Source of the DNA: Neomicrococcus aestuarii
GTDB lineage: Bacteria; Actinomycetota; Actinomycetes; Actinomycetales; Micrococcaceae
Reading direction: 5' to 3'
NCBI RefSeq assembly: GCF_014201135.1
Contig: NZ_JACHDR010000001.1
Location: 310,001-374,000 of the forward strand
DNA length: 64,000 nucleotides
Below are positions 46,196-55,123 of this stretch, piece after piece. Under the pieces are notes generated by a model, which saw nothing but the letters and a program-made list of their open reading frames with translations, did no database searches and had not been told where the DNA came from. Every line of letters begins with the position of its first letter. Position 1 is the first letter of the stretch. The translations under genes and the position numbers were made by a program.

Positions 46196-46441
46196 GTGCG
46201 AGTTAGTAACTTTTGGACCTTGATGGAAGACGAATTTGGCAGCGGGTACGCCTATGTATTGGCGAATCAGCTGGCCCTGACTAGTTTGGGCGGGCGAACC
46301 GTCAATGAAGCGTTGGCTGATCACTTTGAGCCGCGTGAAGTATGGGGAGCCGTCTGCGACGCGCAAGATGTGCCGGCCGAGCGGAGGCTTGGCAAAGATG
46401 TGGCCCCGGCAAGTGGTCGCGATCCAGTTATTGATGGATAG
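46196..46441 (+). CDS. DUF3046 family protein
   Basis: 81-residue protein found directly upstream of recA in most actinobacteria. The start GTG is chosen because the family begins with (M)RxSxFWxLM; here MRVSNFWTLMEDEFGSGYAY. Other conserved segments are LGGRTVNEALADHFEPREVW and WGAVCDAQDVPAERRLGKD. The function is unknown, but the strict linkage to recA-recX suggests a role in recombination or repair. Confidence 0.9.
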   Translation: MRVSNFWTLMEDEFGSGYAYVLANQLALTSLGGRTVNEALADHFEPREVWGAVCDAQDVPAERRLGKDVAPASGRDPVIDG

Positions 46442-46498
46442 GTTGATCGCTTGCACTGTGGGATGTTCGAAAAGTTTTCGACACGCGAGCCGCGGTAT

Positions 46499-46514
46499 TC
46501 GAAAATATGTACGG
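46499..46514 (+). promoter_or_regulatory. Candidate LexA (SOS) box of recA
   Basis: TCGAAAATATGTACGG matches 9 of 12 fixed bases of TCGAAC-N4-GTTCGA and its centre is ATATGT as in strong sites. A second palindrome-like site TCGAAAAGTTTTCGA lies at 46467-46481 with a spacing one base short. Confidence 0.6.
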
Positions 46515-46669
46515 GTCGCGTAGTCTTGTGGAAAGCGTATGAATTCACGACTGCAGGCCCGTACTTATCCACAAAAGAATGTCCTAGGTTCTAAGTGTCA
46601 GTAGTTACCCGTAGCGTGGTTCACAGATCAAAACAGGGCTTAGACGCCCCTTCCCAGTAGAGGTGAATC

Positions 46670-47722
46670 ATGGCAGCAGCACCAGATCGCGAGAAGGCTC
46701 TCGAAGCCGCACTCGCACAGATTGATAAGCAGTTCGGCAAGGGCTCCATCATGCGTTTGGGTGATGACACCCGTGCGCCAATTGCAACGATCTCCACCAG
46801 CTCCATTGCCCTGGACGTCGCTCTGGGTATTGGCGGACTGCCACGCGGCCGCGTCGTCGAGATCTACGGTCCTGAATCCTCGGGTAAGACCACCGTGGCT
46901 CTGCACGCCGTAGCGAACGCGCAGAAGAACGGCGGCATCGCAGCGTTCATTGACGCCGAGCACGCATTGGATCCTGAATACGCCAAGAAGCTTGGCGTTG
47001 ACACGGACGCCCTGCTGGTCTCCCAGCCGGATACCGGTGAGCAAGCGCTCGAAATCATGGACATGCTGGTGGGCTCTGGCGCCATCGACATCGTGGTTAT
47101 CGACTCCGTTGCAGCATTGGTTCCTAAAGCTGAAATCGAAGGCGACATGGGCGACTCCCACGTGGGTCTGCAGGCTCGTTTGATGAGCCAGGCGCTGCGT
47201 AAGATCACCGGTCGCTTGAACCAGACCAAGACCACCGCCATCTTCATCAACCAGCTGCGTGAAAAGATCGGTGTCTTCTTCGGCTCTCCTGAAACCACCA
47301 CCGGTGGTAAGGCGCTGAAGTTCTACGCATCGGTTCGTATTGACGTCCGTCGCATTGAGACGCTCAAGGACGGAACGAACGCGGTGGGTAACCGTACCCG
47401 TGCCAAGATCGTCAAGAACAAGATGGCTCCGCCATTCAAGCAGGCTGAATTCGACATCCTCTACGGAATCGGAATCTCGCGCGAAGGTGGCCTGATTGAT
47501 ATGGGCGTTGAGCACGGCCTCGTCAAGAAGTCCGGCGCCTGGTTCACCTATGACGGTGACCAGCTGGGTCAGGGCAAGGAAAACGCTCGCCAGTTCTTGA
47601 AGGACAATCCTGACCTTGCCAACGAACTCGAGCGTCAGATTCGCGAGAAGCTCGGCATCGGTGTTGTTGCAGCTGCAGAAGGTTCCGAGCCAACGCTCAA
47701 AGCTGTCGGCGACGACAAGTAG
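46670..47722 (+). CDS. recA: Recombinase RecA
   Basis: 350-residue strand-exchange ATPase and coprotease for LexA. Walker [13 protein letters not shown] (about residues 67-78), Walker [21 protein letters not shown], and the DNA-binding loops [16 protein letters not shown] and [20 protein letters not shown]. No intein is present, unlike M. tuberculosis. GAGGTGAATC precedes the ATG. The final codons GGCGACGACAAG plus the stop form the first unit of a tandem repeat. Confidence 0.99.
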   Translation: MAAAPDREKALEAALAQIDKQFGKGSIMRLGDDTRAPIATISTSSIALDVALGIGGLPRGRVVEIYGPESSGKTTVALHAVANAQKNGGIAAFIDAEHALDPEYAKKLGVDTDALLVSQPDTGEQALEIMDMLVGSGAIDIVVIDSVAALVPKAEIEGDMGDSHVGLQARLMSQALRKITGRLNQTKTTAIFINQLREKIGVFFGSPETTTGGKALKFYASVRIDVRRIETLKDGTNAVGNRTRAKIVKNKMAPPFKQAEFDILYGIGISREGGLIDMGVEHGLVKKSGAWFTYDGDQLGQGKENARQFLKDNPDLANELERQIREKLGIGVVAAAEGSEPTLKAVGDDK

Positions 47723-47762
47723 TCAGCAGGCGACGAAGATCAGCAAGCGACGAAGGTCATCA
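47708..47762 (+). repeat. 17-bp tandem repeat spanning the recA stop codon
   Basis: GGCGACGACAAGTAGTCAGCA (split: GGCGACGACAAG, stop TAG, TCAGCA) is followed by GGCGACGAAGATCAGCA and AGCGACGAAGGTCATCA. The copies after the stop repeat the end of the coding sequence. Confidence 0.7.
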
Positions 47763-47820
47763 CCTGCTAGTCGCGTGCTGGTGCACCTCAACCGTGCAAT
47801 GAGCACCTAGCAGTAACCAG

Positions 47821-47871
47821 TGGTGTGGGATCGAAGCTGTAATGCTTTCGAGCCCACACCATTGTGTTTTC
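47821..47871 (+). terminator. Terminator after recA
   Basis: TGGTGTGGGATCGAA / TTCGAGCCCACACCA followed by TTGTGTTTTCTG. recX therefore probably has its own promoter in the 140 nt after it, or is expressed by read-through. Confidence 0.85.
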
Positions 47872-48011
47872 TGCGACGCAGACAGTGACGCGACGCAGTG
47901 AATCACTCGTCGCGAGAACGACTCGCCTCAGAGAATGACTTGATGAGGTGGCCGGCAGCGTTCGAGGACCGGGGTTGACGTAAAGGGCCCGAAGAAGAGG
48001 AGGGATCACAC

Positions 48012-48890
48012 ATGACTGAGAATGAGCCAATTGACTGGGGAGTGAACGTCGGAGGTCCCGACATTTCCCAAACCCCGGATACCGATCTTTCCGGTGGCCC
48101 AGATTCTCCTCGTGGTTCAAATCCATCTGGCGGCTCGCGTAATCGCAAGACACGAGCACCACGTGCCACAACCGGTGAGTCTCGTTTTACGAACCAAAGC
48201 ATGGCCAAGAGCAAGTCGTCCGGCGGTAACCGGTCATCCAAGCGACGTGCATCAGGCCGATGGTCGCAAGAACGTGCTGACGATGCCATGGATCGGGACT
48301 ATGCCGTAGACCGCGACGATGCCGTAAACCGCGACAAACTCGATGGTGTTGAACCTGAACCGATGTCGCCCGAACGGGCAGAGCGTTTCGCACGAAACAT
48401 CGTGCTGCAGCAGCTCACGGCCTCGATGAAATCCAGGAAGCAGCTCGCAGACAAGCTTGCCGACAAGGACGTCCCCGAGGACATCATCACCAAAGTCTTG
48501 GACAGGATGGAAGAAGTCCACCTCGTCAATGACGAATCATTCGCGGAACTGTGGGTTGAAAGTCGCCACGGAAACCGGAAACTCGGCAAACGATCACTAC
48601 AACGAGAACTTCGAGACAAAGGCATTCACGAAGAGCTCGCACAAAAAGCGCTCGAAGCTGTCACCGATGAGGACGAGCGTGCTGCCTGCCACGAACTCGT
48701 GCAGAAAAAGCTCGGAGTATCTAGCCCTGAAGAATCCGCCCGGATAGAGATTGACGATTCCGCTTCGTGGGATGTTCGGAGGACGCAAATGAAAGAGCGA
48801 GACAAACAAGTTCGTCGTCTGGTGTCCATGCTGATGCGTAAGGGATATAACGGATCGCTCGCAATGGCCGTCGTATCCGAATACGTGTAG
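48012..48890 (+). CDS. recX: Regulatory protein RecX with long N-terminal extension
   Basis: 292-residue inhibitor/modulator of RecA filaments. The three-repeat helical RecX domain begins near residue 120 (ERFARNIVLQQLTASMKSRK) with DKDVPEDIITKVLDRMEEVH, ESRHGNRKLGKRSLQRELRD and RRLVSMLMRKGYNGSLAMAV. The first 115 residues are polar and low-complexity, and include three hexapeptide repeats DDAMDR-DYAVDR-DDAVNR encoded by 18-bp DNA repeats. The extension is not part of the usual 150-200 residue protein. Confidence 0.93.
   Translation: MTENEPIDWGVNVGGPDISQTPDTDLSGGPDSPRGSNPSGGSRNRKTRAPRATTGESRFTNQSMAKSKSSGGNRSSKRRASGRWSQERADDAMDRDYAVDRDDAVNRDKLDGVEPEPMSPERAERFARNIVLQQLTASMKSRKQLADKLADKDVPEDIITKVLDRMEEVHLVNDESFAELWVESRHGNRKLGKRSLQRELRDKGIHEELAQKALEAVTDEDERAACHELVQKKLGVSSPEESARIEIDDSASWDVRRTQMKERDKQVRRLVSMLMRKGYNGSLAMAVVSEYV
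48279..48332 (+). repeat. Three 18-bp in-frame repeats in recX
   Basis: GACGATGCCATGGATCGG, GACTATGCCGTAGACCGC and GACGATGCCGTAAACCGC follow head to tail. Confidence 0.8.
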
Positions 48891-48907
48891 CGGACTAGAA
48901 TGGATCG

Positions 48908-50494
48908 GTGTCTTCCACATCCACCCCTGATTTTGAGAGCTTGAGCGTGCCTGACGTGACCGAAACCCTCGATACTGAACTGCACCAGCCGCGCACCTAC
49001 GAAGTGCGCACCTACGAAGTGCGCACCTTCGGCTGCCAGATGAACGTTCACGACTCTGAGCGCGTGTCCGGTCTTTTGGAAGACGCCGGCCTCACCGTGG
49101 GTGATCCAGAAGACGGTGTCGCGGACGTCGTCGTCTTCAACACCTGTGCTGTTCGCGAGAACGCAGACAACAAGCTCTATGGAAACCTGGGCATGCTGGC
49201 CCCGCTCAAGCGAGAGCGTCCGAACATGCAGATCGCCGTCGGCGGTTGCCTAGCGCAGAAGGACCGGGACACCATCCTGAAGAAGGCGCCGTGGGTGGAC
49301 GTCGTCTTTGGCACCCACAACATCGGTGCACTTCCAGTGCTGCTGGAACGCGCTCGCCACAATAACGAAGCGCAGCTCGAGATCCTCGAATCCCTCGAGG
49401 TGTTCCCGTCGACGCTGCCTACCAAGCGCGACTCGGCTCATTCGGGCTGGGTCTCCATCTCCGTGGGCTGCAACAACACCTGCACGTTCTGCATCGTCCC
49501 GTCCTTGCGCGGCAAGGAACGCGACCGTCGCCCGGGCGACATTCTGGCCGAAATCCAGGCTCTCGTAGACGACGGCGTCGTAGAAATCACCCTCTTGGGT
49601 CAAAACGTCAACTCCTACGGTGTTGAATTCGGCGACCGCCAAGCCTTCAGCAAGCTCTTGCGCGCGTGCGGCGAAATCGAGGGACTCGAGCGAGTTCGCT
49701 TCACCAGCCCTCACCCGGCAGCTTTCACCGACGACGTTATTGACGCCATGGCAGAGACGCCCAACGTCATGCCCCAGCTACACATGCCACTGCAGTCCGG
49801 TAGCGACAAAATCCTCAAGGACATGCGTCGTTCCTACCGCTCCAAGAAGTTCTTGGGAATTCTGGACAAGGTCCGCGAACGCATCCCGCACGCGGCCATC
49901 ACCACGGACATCATTGTGGGATTCCCCGGCGAAACAGAACAAGACTTCCAGGACACTCTGGATGTTGTTGAAGCCTCCCGTTTCTCGAGCGCTTTCACGT
50001 TCCAATACTCCAAGCGTCCGGGCACTCCCGCAGCAACCATGGAGGGGCAGCTTCCCAAGGAAGTGGTGCAGGAACGCTACGAACGCCTCACCGCGCTTCA
50101 AGACCGCATCTCCGCCGAAGAGAACCAGCGCCAAGTGGGCACGCGTGTTGAAATCTTGGTGACGGAGAACAACGGCCGTAAAGCCGAGCAAACCCACCGG
50201 CTCAGCGGGCGTTCGCGCGATCAGCGACTGGTGCACTTCAGTGTTCCAGAAGGCGCCGAAGTGCCACGTCCCGGCGACATGGTCACCACCACCATCACTC
50301 GGGCCGCGGCCTTCCACTTGGTAGCGGATCCGGCAACCCTTGAGGACTACCAGTTGCGTCGCACCCGTGCTGGGGATGCTTGGGACCGTGCTCAGGCCGA
50401 CTCGTGCGGCGTCCCAAGCTCTGGCAGTACCGCCTCCGCGGGAGCACCGGGCAAGGTTTCTCTCGGTCTGCCCACTTTGCCGATTCGCAAGTAG
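48908..50494 (+). CDS. miaB: tRNA-2-methylthio-N6-dimethylallyladenosine synthase
   Basis: Radical SAM methylthiotransferase modifying A37 of tRNAs, acting after MiaA. 528 residues. UPF0004 domain with the auxiliary cluster Cys in [24 protein letters not shown] and VGGCLAQKD; radical SAM motif CNNTCTFC in [18 protein letters not shown] (about residue 190); C-terminal TRAM domain. The last 60 residues are a Ser/Gly/Ala tail. GTG start lies 6 nt after TAGAAT with no ribosome site, suggesting leaderless expression. A 15-bp repeat near the start gives [13 protein letters not shown]. Confidence 0.96.
   Translation: MSSTSTPDFESLSVPDVTETLDTELHQPRTYEVRTYEVRTFGCQMNVHDSERVSGLLEDAGLTVGDPEDGVADVVVFNTCAVRENADNKLYGNLGMLAPLKRERPNMQIAVGGCLAQKDRDTILKKAPWVDVVFGTHNIGALPVLLERARHNNEAQLEILESLEVFPSTLPTKRDSAHSGWVSISVGCNNTCTFCIVPSLRGKERDRRPGDILAEIQALVDDGVVEITLLGQNVNSYGVEFGDRQAFSKLLRACGEIEGLERVRFTSPHPAAFTDDVIDAMAETPNVMPQLHMPLQSGSDKILKDMRRSYRSKKFLGILDKVRERIPHAAITTDIIVGFPGETEQDFQDTLDVVEASRFSSAFTFQYSKRPGTPAATMEGQLPKEVVQERYERLTALQDRISAEENQRQVGTRVEILVTENNGRKAEQTHRLSGRSRDQRLVHFSVPEGAEVPRPGDMVTTTITRAAAFHLVADPATLEDYQLRRTRAGDAWDRAQADSCGVPSSGSTASAGAPGKVSLGLPTLPIRK
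48991..49030 (+). repeat. 15-bp in-frame repeat at the miaB N-terminus
   Basis: GCGCACCTACGAAGT occurs twice in tandem plus GCGCACCTTC, encoding RTYEV twice before the true domain start RTFGCQMN. Confidence 0.8.
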
Positions 50495-50504
50495 GCGTAG
50501 GAGC

Positions 50505-51413
50505 ATGTCCAGTGATCTCACGGCATGGGACCTGACGCCGCAACTCACTGAGCGGATTGAGCGGGACCCAAGCTGCGTCGTCGTCATTGTGGGACCAACC
50601 GGCACCGGCAAGTCAGACCTGTCCCTGGATATTGCCGAACGATTCAACGGTGAAGTGGTCAACACCGATTCCATGCAGTTTTACCGCGGCATGGATATTG
50701 GCACCGCGAAACTGAGCGTTGCGGAACGCCGGGGGATCCCGCACCACCTTCTGGACATCATGGACGTGACGGAGGAAGCCTCCGTTGCGGATTTCCAAAC
50801 GGCCGCCCGCGAGACGATTGATGTCATTCTCTCGCGCGGAAAGCGTGCCGTCCTTGCAGGCGGTTCCGGCCTTTACGTGCGGGCGGCGATCGACAGCCTC
50901 GAATTCCCGCCTACGGATCCTCAACTGCGCGAAGCTCTAGAGAATCGCGCGAAAGCCGAGGGAATTGTCTCGCTGGTTGCGGAGCTTGAACGCGTTGATC
51001 CGGAATCAGCGCAACGCGTCAACGACGAGCGACGCATCATCCGCGCCCTCGAGGTCTTCCAGCTGACCGGCCGGCCATTCACCTCCTACATGCCCCAACG
51101 TCAATACGTGCGTGACACCGTGCAGATCGGTGTGGACCTGAAAAGGCCCGTGCTGCATGAGCGGTTGGCGCTTCGCGTTCATCGCATGGTGGATGCCGGA
51201 TTGCTCGACGAAGTGAAACGGCTTGACGCGCGCGGCTTACGCGAGGGGCGCACTGCGAGCCACGCGATTGGCTATCAGCAGTTCCTCAAAGTCATCGACG
51301 GTGAGCTGACCGCGGATCAAGCGATTGAATCAACCATCGTGGCAACGCGACAATTCGCACGCCGACAAGTGACCTGGTTTAAAGCGGATCCCCGGGTGAC
51401 ATGGCTAAAATGA
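50505..51413 (+). CDS. miaA: tRNA dimethylallyltransferase
   Basis: Adds the dimethylallyl group to A37 of tRNAs reading UNN codons, using a product of the MEP pathway (ispG in this window). 302 residues. P-loop [45 protein letters not shown], and GYQQFLK with [13 protein letters not shown]. The ATG after TAGGAG is chosen; upstream frame overlaps miaB. Coupled to dapF by a 13-nt overlap. A near-copy of the 17-bp motif at 50570 encodes SCVVV just before the P-loop. Confidence 0.96.
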   Translation: MSSDLTAWDLTPQLTERIERDPSCVVVIVGPTGTGKSDLSLDIAERFNGEVVNTDSMQFYRGMDIGTAKLSVAERRGIPHHLLDIMDVTEEASVADFQTAARETIDVILSRGKRAVLAGGSGLYVRAAIDSLEFPPTDPQLREALENRAKAEGIVSLVAELERVDPESAQRVNDERRIIRALEVFQLTGRPFTSYMPQRQYVRDTVQIGVDLKRPVLHERLALRVHRMVDAGLLDEVKRLDARGLREGRTASHAIGYQQFLKVIDGELTADQAIESTIVATRQFARRQVTWFKADPRVTWLK

Positions 51414-52375
51414 TGGGCATGATTGCCGCTCCAGAGCACGCCCTGAACCAACTCGCCGGTCTCGCCTACGCGAAAGGCCACGGCACCGGTAACGACTTCG
51501 TGCTGGTGGATGATCCCGAAGGCGCCATCACCATCGATGCGACCGCTGTTGCCGCCCTGTGTGATCGACACCGGGGAATTGGTGGAGACGGTCTGATTCG
51601 TGCTGTGCGTTCGGCCGATATTGCCGAAGGTGCCGAGATCCTCAACGAAGATGACCGCGCCGAATGGTTCATGGATTACCGCAACGGTGACGGAAGCATC
51701 GCGGAAATGTGCGGAAACGGCGTCCGCGTCTTCGTGGCCTTTCTGATCGCTCAGGGCCACGTAACCCTCGAGCACGGTGACGCCCTCACCATCGGAACGC
51801 GTGCCGGCGTCAAGCACGTGGTGCGCACCGACAACGGATTCTCCGTGGACATGGGACCCTGGGAGTTCATCTTCCCTGAGGCGGCCGAGGAAAAAGCCAT
51901 TGATTCCCTCGTGCAGACGCGCGGTCTGGACGTGGACCGTCCGGCGCTGAGCGTTTCCATGGGCAACCCGCATACAGTCGTCGCGCTTGCTGATGAAGAC
52001 GAGCTCCAAGATCTGGACCTCACCCGTATCCCGAGTGTCCGTCCGCTACCACCGCACGGAACGAACGTCGAATTCGTGGTGCCCGCCGAACCGCTGGTGT
52101 CCCACGGGGTCGGAAATATCGCTATGCGCGTTCACGAACGCGGCGTCGGCGAGACGCAGTCCTGCGGCACAGGCGCTTGCGCTGCCGTGGTGGCGACGCG
52201 CCACTGGGCTGCCGGAAACACTCCGGATCAGAATCAGGCCAGCGAATGGAACGTGAATGTTCCGGGCGGCACGGTAGTAGTGAAGTTCATTCCGTCCCCG
52301 GACGGTTCAGAGCACGTGGAACTGAGTGGTCCTGCGCAGATTGTGGCCCGCGGAGTGATTGCCGGAAACGCTTAA
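51401..52375 (+). CDS. dapF: Diaminopimelate epimerase
   Basis: Converts LL-DAP to meso-DAP for lysine and peptidoglycan. 324 residues with two cysteines as acid/base pair: MCGNGVRVF (about Cys105) and [14 protein letters not shown] (about Cys251). N-terminal motif [17 protein letters not shown] and DFRNGDG-equivalent [11 protein letters not shown] are present. Overlaps miaA by 13 nt; ATG codons at 51410 and 51419 are alternative starts. A hairpin after it ends the unit. Confidence 0.96.
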   Translation: MAKMMGMIAAPEHALNQLAGLAYAKGHGTGNDFVLVDDPEGAITIDATAVAALCDRHRGIGGDGLIRAVRSADIAEGAEILNEDDRAEWFMDYRNGDGSIAEMCGNGVRVFVAFLIAQGHVTLEHGDALTIGTRAGVKHVVRTDNGFSVDMGPWEFIFPEAAEEKAIDSLVQTRGLDVDRPALSVSMGNPHTVVALADEDELQDLDLTRIPSVRPLPPHGTNVEFVVPAEPLVSHGVGNIAMRVHERGVGETQSCGTGACAAVVATRHWAAGNTPDQNQASEWNVNVPGGTVVVKFIPSPDGSEHVELSGPAQIVARGVIAGNA

Positions 52376-52385
52376 ACGTCGCCAG

Positions 52386-52411
52386 AGGCGAGTCTCTATA
52401 GGGTCTCGCCT
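52386..52411. terminator. Bidirectional hairpin after dapF
   Basis: AGGCGAG / CTCGCCT stem between converging dapF and methyltransferase genes. Confidence 0.6.
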
Positions 52412-52419
52412 CGCCGCGC

Positions 52420-52451
52420 GCGGCAACTTCCTGTAGCGGCAACTTCCTGTG
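52420..52451. repeat. Two 16-bp tandem units
   Basis: GCGGCAACTTCCTGTA and GCGGCAACTTCCTGTG, ending 5 nt before the stop codon of the reverse methyltransferase gene. Confidence 0.8.
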
Positions 52452-52455
52452 GACT

Positions 52456-53073
52456 TCAGGCGCTTCGGCGCTGAACCGAAAGAATCCGGAAACCCTTATC
52501 CGTGGTGAGGCGATCAACCTTGTATGATGCGCCCAACATCCCGGCCAGCCACGTCTGGAGTGAATCCGCCCCGAGGTTCTTCTGCACTACTAAGTAGGCG
52601 ATGCCGCCAACGGTGAGCCGCGGCAGCCACTGCTGCATGATCGAGTGAAGGACGTCCTTGCCCACGCGAATGGGCGGATTGGACCAAATGAGGTCGAAAG
52701 TGACATCCTCCGGCAGCGACTCCGGAGAGTGCACTACCACGTTGGTTAGTCCCAACGATTGTGCGTTATCCGCGGTGAGCTGGCGCGAGCGTTCGTTGAC
52801 GTCAATGCCGTACACGGTGGCTGCGGGCGACTCGAGGGCCATCCGCAACGTGATGGGTCCCCAACCGCAGCCGATGTCCAAGAAGGTGCCGTCCGCCGGC
52901 GGCTTCGGCGCGTGCTTGAGCAGGATGGCAGTGCCCTTGTCCACGCCGGCGGGGGAGAAGATGCCGTTGGAGGTTGCGACGCTCACGCGGTGCGTATCGC
53001 TGAGCTCAACGGTGATGGTGCGGCGCTTTTCGGGCGTGTTCGGTTGATCCGAGAAATAGTGTTCCTGACTCAT
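52456..53073 (-). CDS. RsmC-like class I SAM-dependent methyltransferase
   Basis: 205-residue enzyme of the MTS (methyltransferase small) family. Motif I GTFLDIGCGWGPITLRMA, motif II VYGIDVNERS, and the NPPI-type catalytic motif DLIWSNPPIRVG, which is typical of exocyclic N2-guanine rRNA methyltransferases. Likely acts on rRNA, but the target base is not known. Only the catalytic domain is present, without the N-terminal pseudo-domain of E. coli RsmC. Reverse strand, between dapF and hflX. Confidence 0.9.
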   Translation of the reverse strand: MSQEHYFSDQPNTPEKRRTITVELSDTHRVSVATSNGIFSPAGVDKGTAILLKHAPKPPADGTFLDIGCGWGPITLRMALESPAATVYGIDVNERSRQLTADNAQSLGLTNVVVHSPESLPEDVTFDLIWSNPPIRVGKDVLHSIMQQWLPRLTVGGIAYLVVQKNLGADSLQTWLAGMLGASYKVDRLTTDKGFRILSVQRRSA

Positions 53074-53132
53074 AGCTGTTTCAGATTAGCTCACAGGCAC
53101 CAGAATGGCCTCGCCGAGAGCGAACAACGAGG

Positions 53133-53170
53133 TTGGACGGCCTCGCGAGCCGAGTGATAGAGTTTTCTCT
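53133..53170 (+). promoter_or_regulatory. Promoter for leaderless upstream ORF ahead of hflX
   Basis: TTGGAC (53133) and TAGAGT (53158) with 19-nt spacing; the ATG of the upstream ORF lies 7 nt after the -10 box, at the expected transcription start. Confidence 0.5.
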
Positions 53171-53218
53171 ATGATTTTGACTCAGCGCGTATACACCCGC
53201 ATCCGATTCGTAGGTTAG
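53171..53218 (+). CDS. Putative 15-residue leader peptide upstream of hflX
   Basis: Short frame encoding MILTQRVYTRIRFVG. No ribosome site, but a -10 box 7 nt upstream suggests leaderless translation. The peptide is basic and contains Arg-Ile-Arg, a +X+ sequence of the type at which macrolide-bound ribosomes stall. GC-rich competing stems begin right after the stop. hflX encodes a ribosome-splitting factor tied to macrolide/lincosamide tolerance in several bacteria. That this peptide is made is inference. Confidence 0.45.
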   Translation: MILTQRVYTRIRFVG

Positions 53219-53219
53219 C

Positions 53220-53255
53220 GCGGCGCCGCAGTCATGTGCGCCGCCTCCGGCGCAC
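53220..53255 (+). promoter_or_regulatory. Mutually exclusive stems after the leader peptide
   Basis: GCGGCGC (53220-53226) can pair with GCGCCGC (53238-53244); the latter is also part of the stem GTGCGCCG (53236-53243) / CGGCGCAC (53248-53255). The two pairings cannot coexist, as in an attenuator. No T-tract follows. Confidence 0.5.
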
Positions 53256-53482
53256 GTTCACATTCCTCCCATGACGGGAGATGTCACTTTCTCTGAGCTC
53301 TCTGACAGCGTTGACGCTGTTTGTCGGCTTCAGGAAGTTCGCGCGTTGGGCCCCCATTTTCACCAGACCATCGCATCTATTCACGCATTCATTCAGGGCA
53401 TTTATCTGCCGCCAGTCGCGTTGTCATCAGTACAGAAATCACGCACGCCGGTATCCTGAAATGCAGTATCACGAAGGACTCC

Positions 53483-55123
53483 ATGACCTCCCACAATTCA
53501 TCACATCAGTCGGATTCTCAGGCCGCGCAGGAAGCCGCTGAGAAATCCGAACGCGAAATCCAGGCCGTTATTGACCGGATTTTGGCGCACGACGACGCAG
53601 CCTCGCCTTCGCAGGACGGTTCCGGACATTCCCCGGAGGACGGCGAAGAGCTCGGCGGAACGTCGTCGGCGCTGTCGCGCGGGCGCGCTCAAGCGCTGTC
53701 CAGTCTTGATCGCGAGCACTCCGAATGGGACGGCGATCAGCAAGATCTTGCGGAACGTCGCGCCTTGCGTCGCGTCGCCGGTCTGTCCACCGAACTTGAA
53801 GACGTCACCGAAGTTGAATACCGCCAGTTGCGCCTCGAGCGCGTGGTGCTTGCCGGTATTTGGTCCGATGGCACCATCGAGGACGCGGAGAATTCCTTGC
53901 GCGAACTCGCTGCTCTCGCGGAGACGGCGGGTTCGGAAGTTCTCGATGGACTTTTGCAGCGGCGCATGAAGCCGGACCCAGGAACGTTCTTGGGCTCAGG
54001 TAAAGCGCAGGAACTGCGAGAGATCGTCGCCGCCGAAGGCGCGGATACCGTGGTCATTGACTCGGAGCTGGCTCCTTCACAACGACGTGCCCTCGAAGAC
54101 ATCGTCAAGGTCAAAGTTATTGACCGCACGGCATTGATCTTGGACATCTTCGCGCAGCATGCGAAGAGCCGTGAAGGTCGCGCCCAAGTGGAACTCGCGC
54201 AGCTCGAATACCTCTTGCCACGTTTGCGTGGTTGGGGTGAATCGATGTCCCGGCAGGCCGGTGGTCGTGTTGGTGCTGCTGGGGGCGGCATTGGTTCTCG
54301 TGGCCCGGGTGAAACGAAAATCGAGCTCGATCGTCGTCGTATTAGAACCCGCATGGCGAAACTGCGCCGCGAAATCCAAGCCATGAAACCGGCTCGCGAA
54401 GCTAAGCGAGCCAACCGTAAGCGCAACGATGTTCCGTCTGTTGCCATCGCGGGCTATACGAACGCAGGCAAGTCCTCGGTGCTGAACCGATTGACCAATG
54501 CTGGCGTCCTTGTGGAGAACGCGCTCTTCGCAACCTTGGATCCCACGGTTCGTAGGACGCAGACGGAGGACGGTATTGAATACACGCTCACCGACACCGT
54601 CGGTTTCGTGCGTTCCTTGCCCACGCAGCTGGTCGAGGCCTTCCGTTCCACGCTTGAGGAAATCGGGGATTCTGACCTGATTCTTCACGTCGTGGATGGA
54701 TCGCACCCGGATCCGGAAGGACAGATTCGTGCTGTTCGCGAAGTGCTTCGGGACATCGATGCACAGAACATCCCGGAGGTCATTGTCCTGAATAAGGCCG
54801 ATGCCGCGGATCCTTATGTGCTCGAGCGCATCAAGAACCGCGAACCGCGCACTATGGTGGTTTCGGCTCGAACCGGTTACGGAATCGAGGAGCTTCTTCA
54901 GGAAGTGTCCGAGTCCATTCCACGTCCCGGCGTGGAGCTGGATGTGGTGATTCCGTATCAGCGTGGTGACTTGGTCAGCCGTCTGCACGAGCAATCGGCG
55001 GAAATTATCGCCATGGATCACGTGGAGGAGGGTACTCGCATGCATATCAAGGTGCGCCAGGACTTTGCGGCCGAGCTGGAACCCTTTGTGGTAACTCCTT
55101 CGGAGGGCGCTACCCAAGCATGA
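53483..55123 (+). CDS. hflX: GTPase HflX
   Basis: 546-residue ribosome-associated GTPase that splits stalled or antibiotic-bound 70S ribosomes. The N-terminal HflX domain (about residues 130-290) includes PDPGTFLGSGKAQELREIV and LLPRLRGWGESMSRQAGG, with the glycine-rich IGSRGPGETKIELDRRRI. The G domain starts at AGYTNAGKSSVLNRLT (about 330), with DTVGFVRSLP and NKAD. The first 120 residues are an acidic extension. ATG is chosen for GAAGGA 5 nt upstream and the Ser/Gln-rich start usual in this family. Coupled to dinG by ATGA overlap. Confidence 0.95.
   Translation: MTSHNSSHQSDSQAAQEAAEKSEREIQAVIDRILAHDDAASPSQDGSGHSPEDGEELGGTSSALSRGRAQALSSLDREHSEWDGDQQDLAERRALRRVAGLSTELEDVTEVEYRQLRLERVVLAGIWSDGTIEDAENSLRELAALAETAGSEVLDGLLQRRMKPDPGTFLGSGKAQELREIVAAEGADTVVIDSELAPSQRRALEDIVKVKVIDRTALILDIFAQHAKSREGRAQVELAQLEYLLPRLRGWGESMSRQAGGRVGAAGGGIGSRGPGETKIELDRRRIRTRMAKLRREIQAMKPAREAKRANRKRNDVPSVAIAGYTNAGKSSVLNRLTNAGVLVENALFATLDPTVRRTQTEDGIEYTLTDTVGFVRSLPTQLVEAFRSTLEEIGDSDLILHVVDGSHPDPEGQIRAVREVLRDIDAQNIPEVIVLNKADAADPYVLERIKNREPRTMVVSARTGYGIEELLQEVSESIPRPGVELDVVIPYQRGDLVSRLHEQSAEIIAMDHVEEGTRMHIKVRQDFAAELEPFVVTPSEGATQA

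Larger units (their letters stand above)
53074..53482 (+). other. hflX leader region with upstream ORF and hairpins
   Basis: About 410 nt between the methyltransferase start and hflX. Holds a promoter, a 15-codon upstream ORF, competing GC-rich stems and a second hairpin (CTCCC/GGGAG, 53266-53280). A 62-codon frame at 53271-53459 has no coding signal and begins in that hairpin loop. Confidence 0.55.

Noticed and set aside
53271-53459. 62-codon frame just before hflX
   Set aside because: Starts in a hairpin loop without ribosome site, composition unlike neighbours, and overlaps no known family; treated as untranslated leader.
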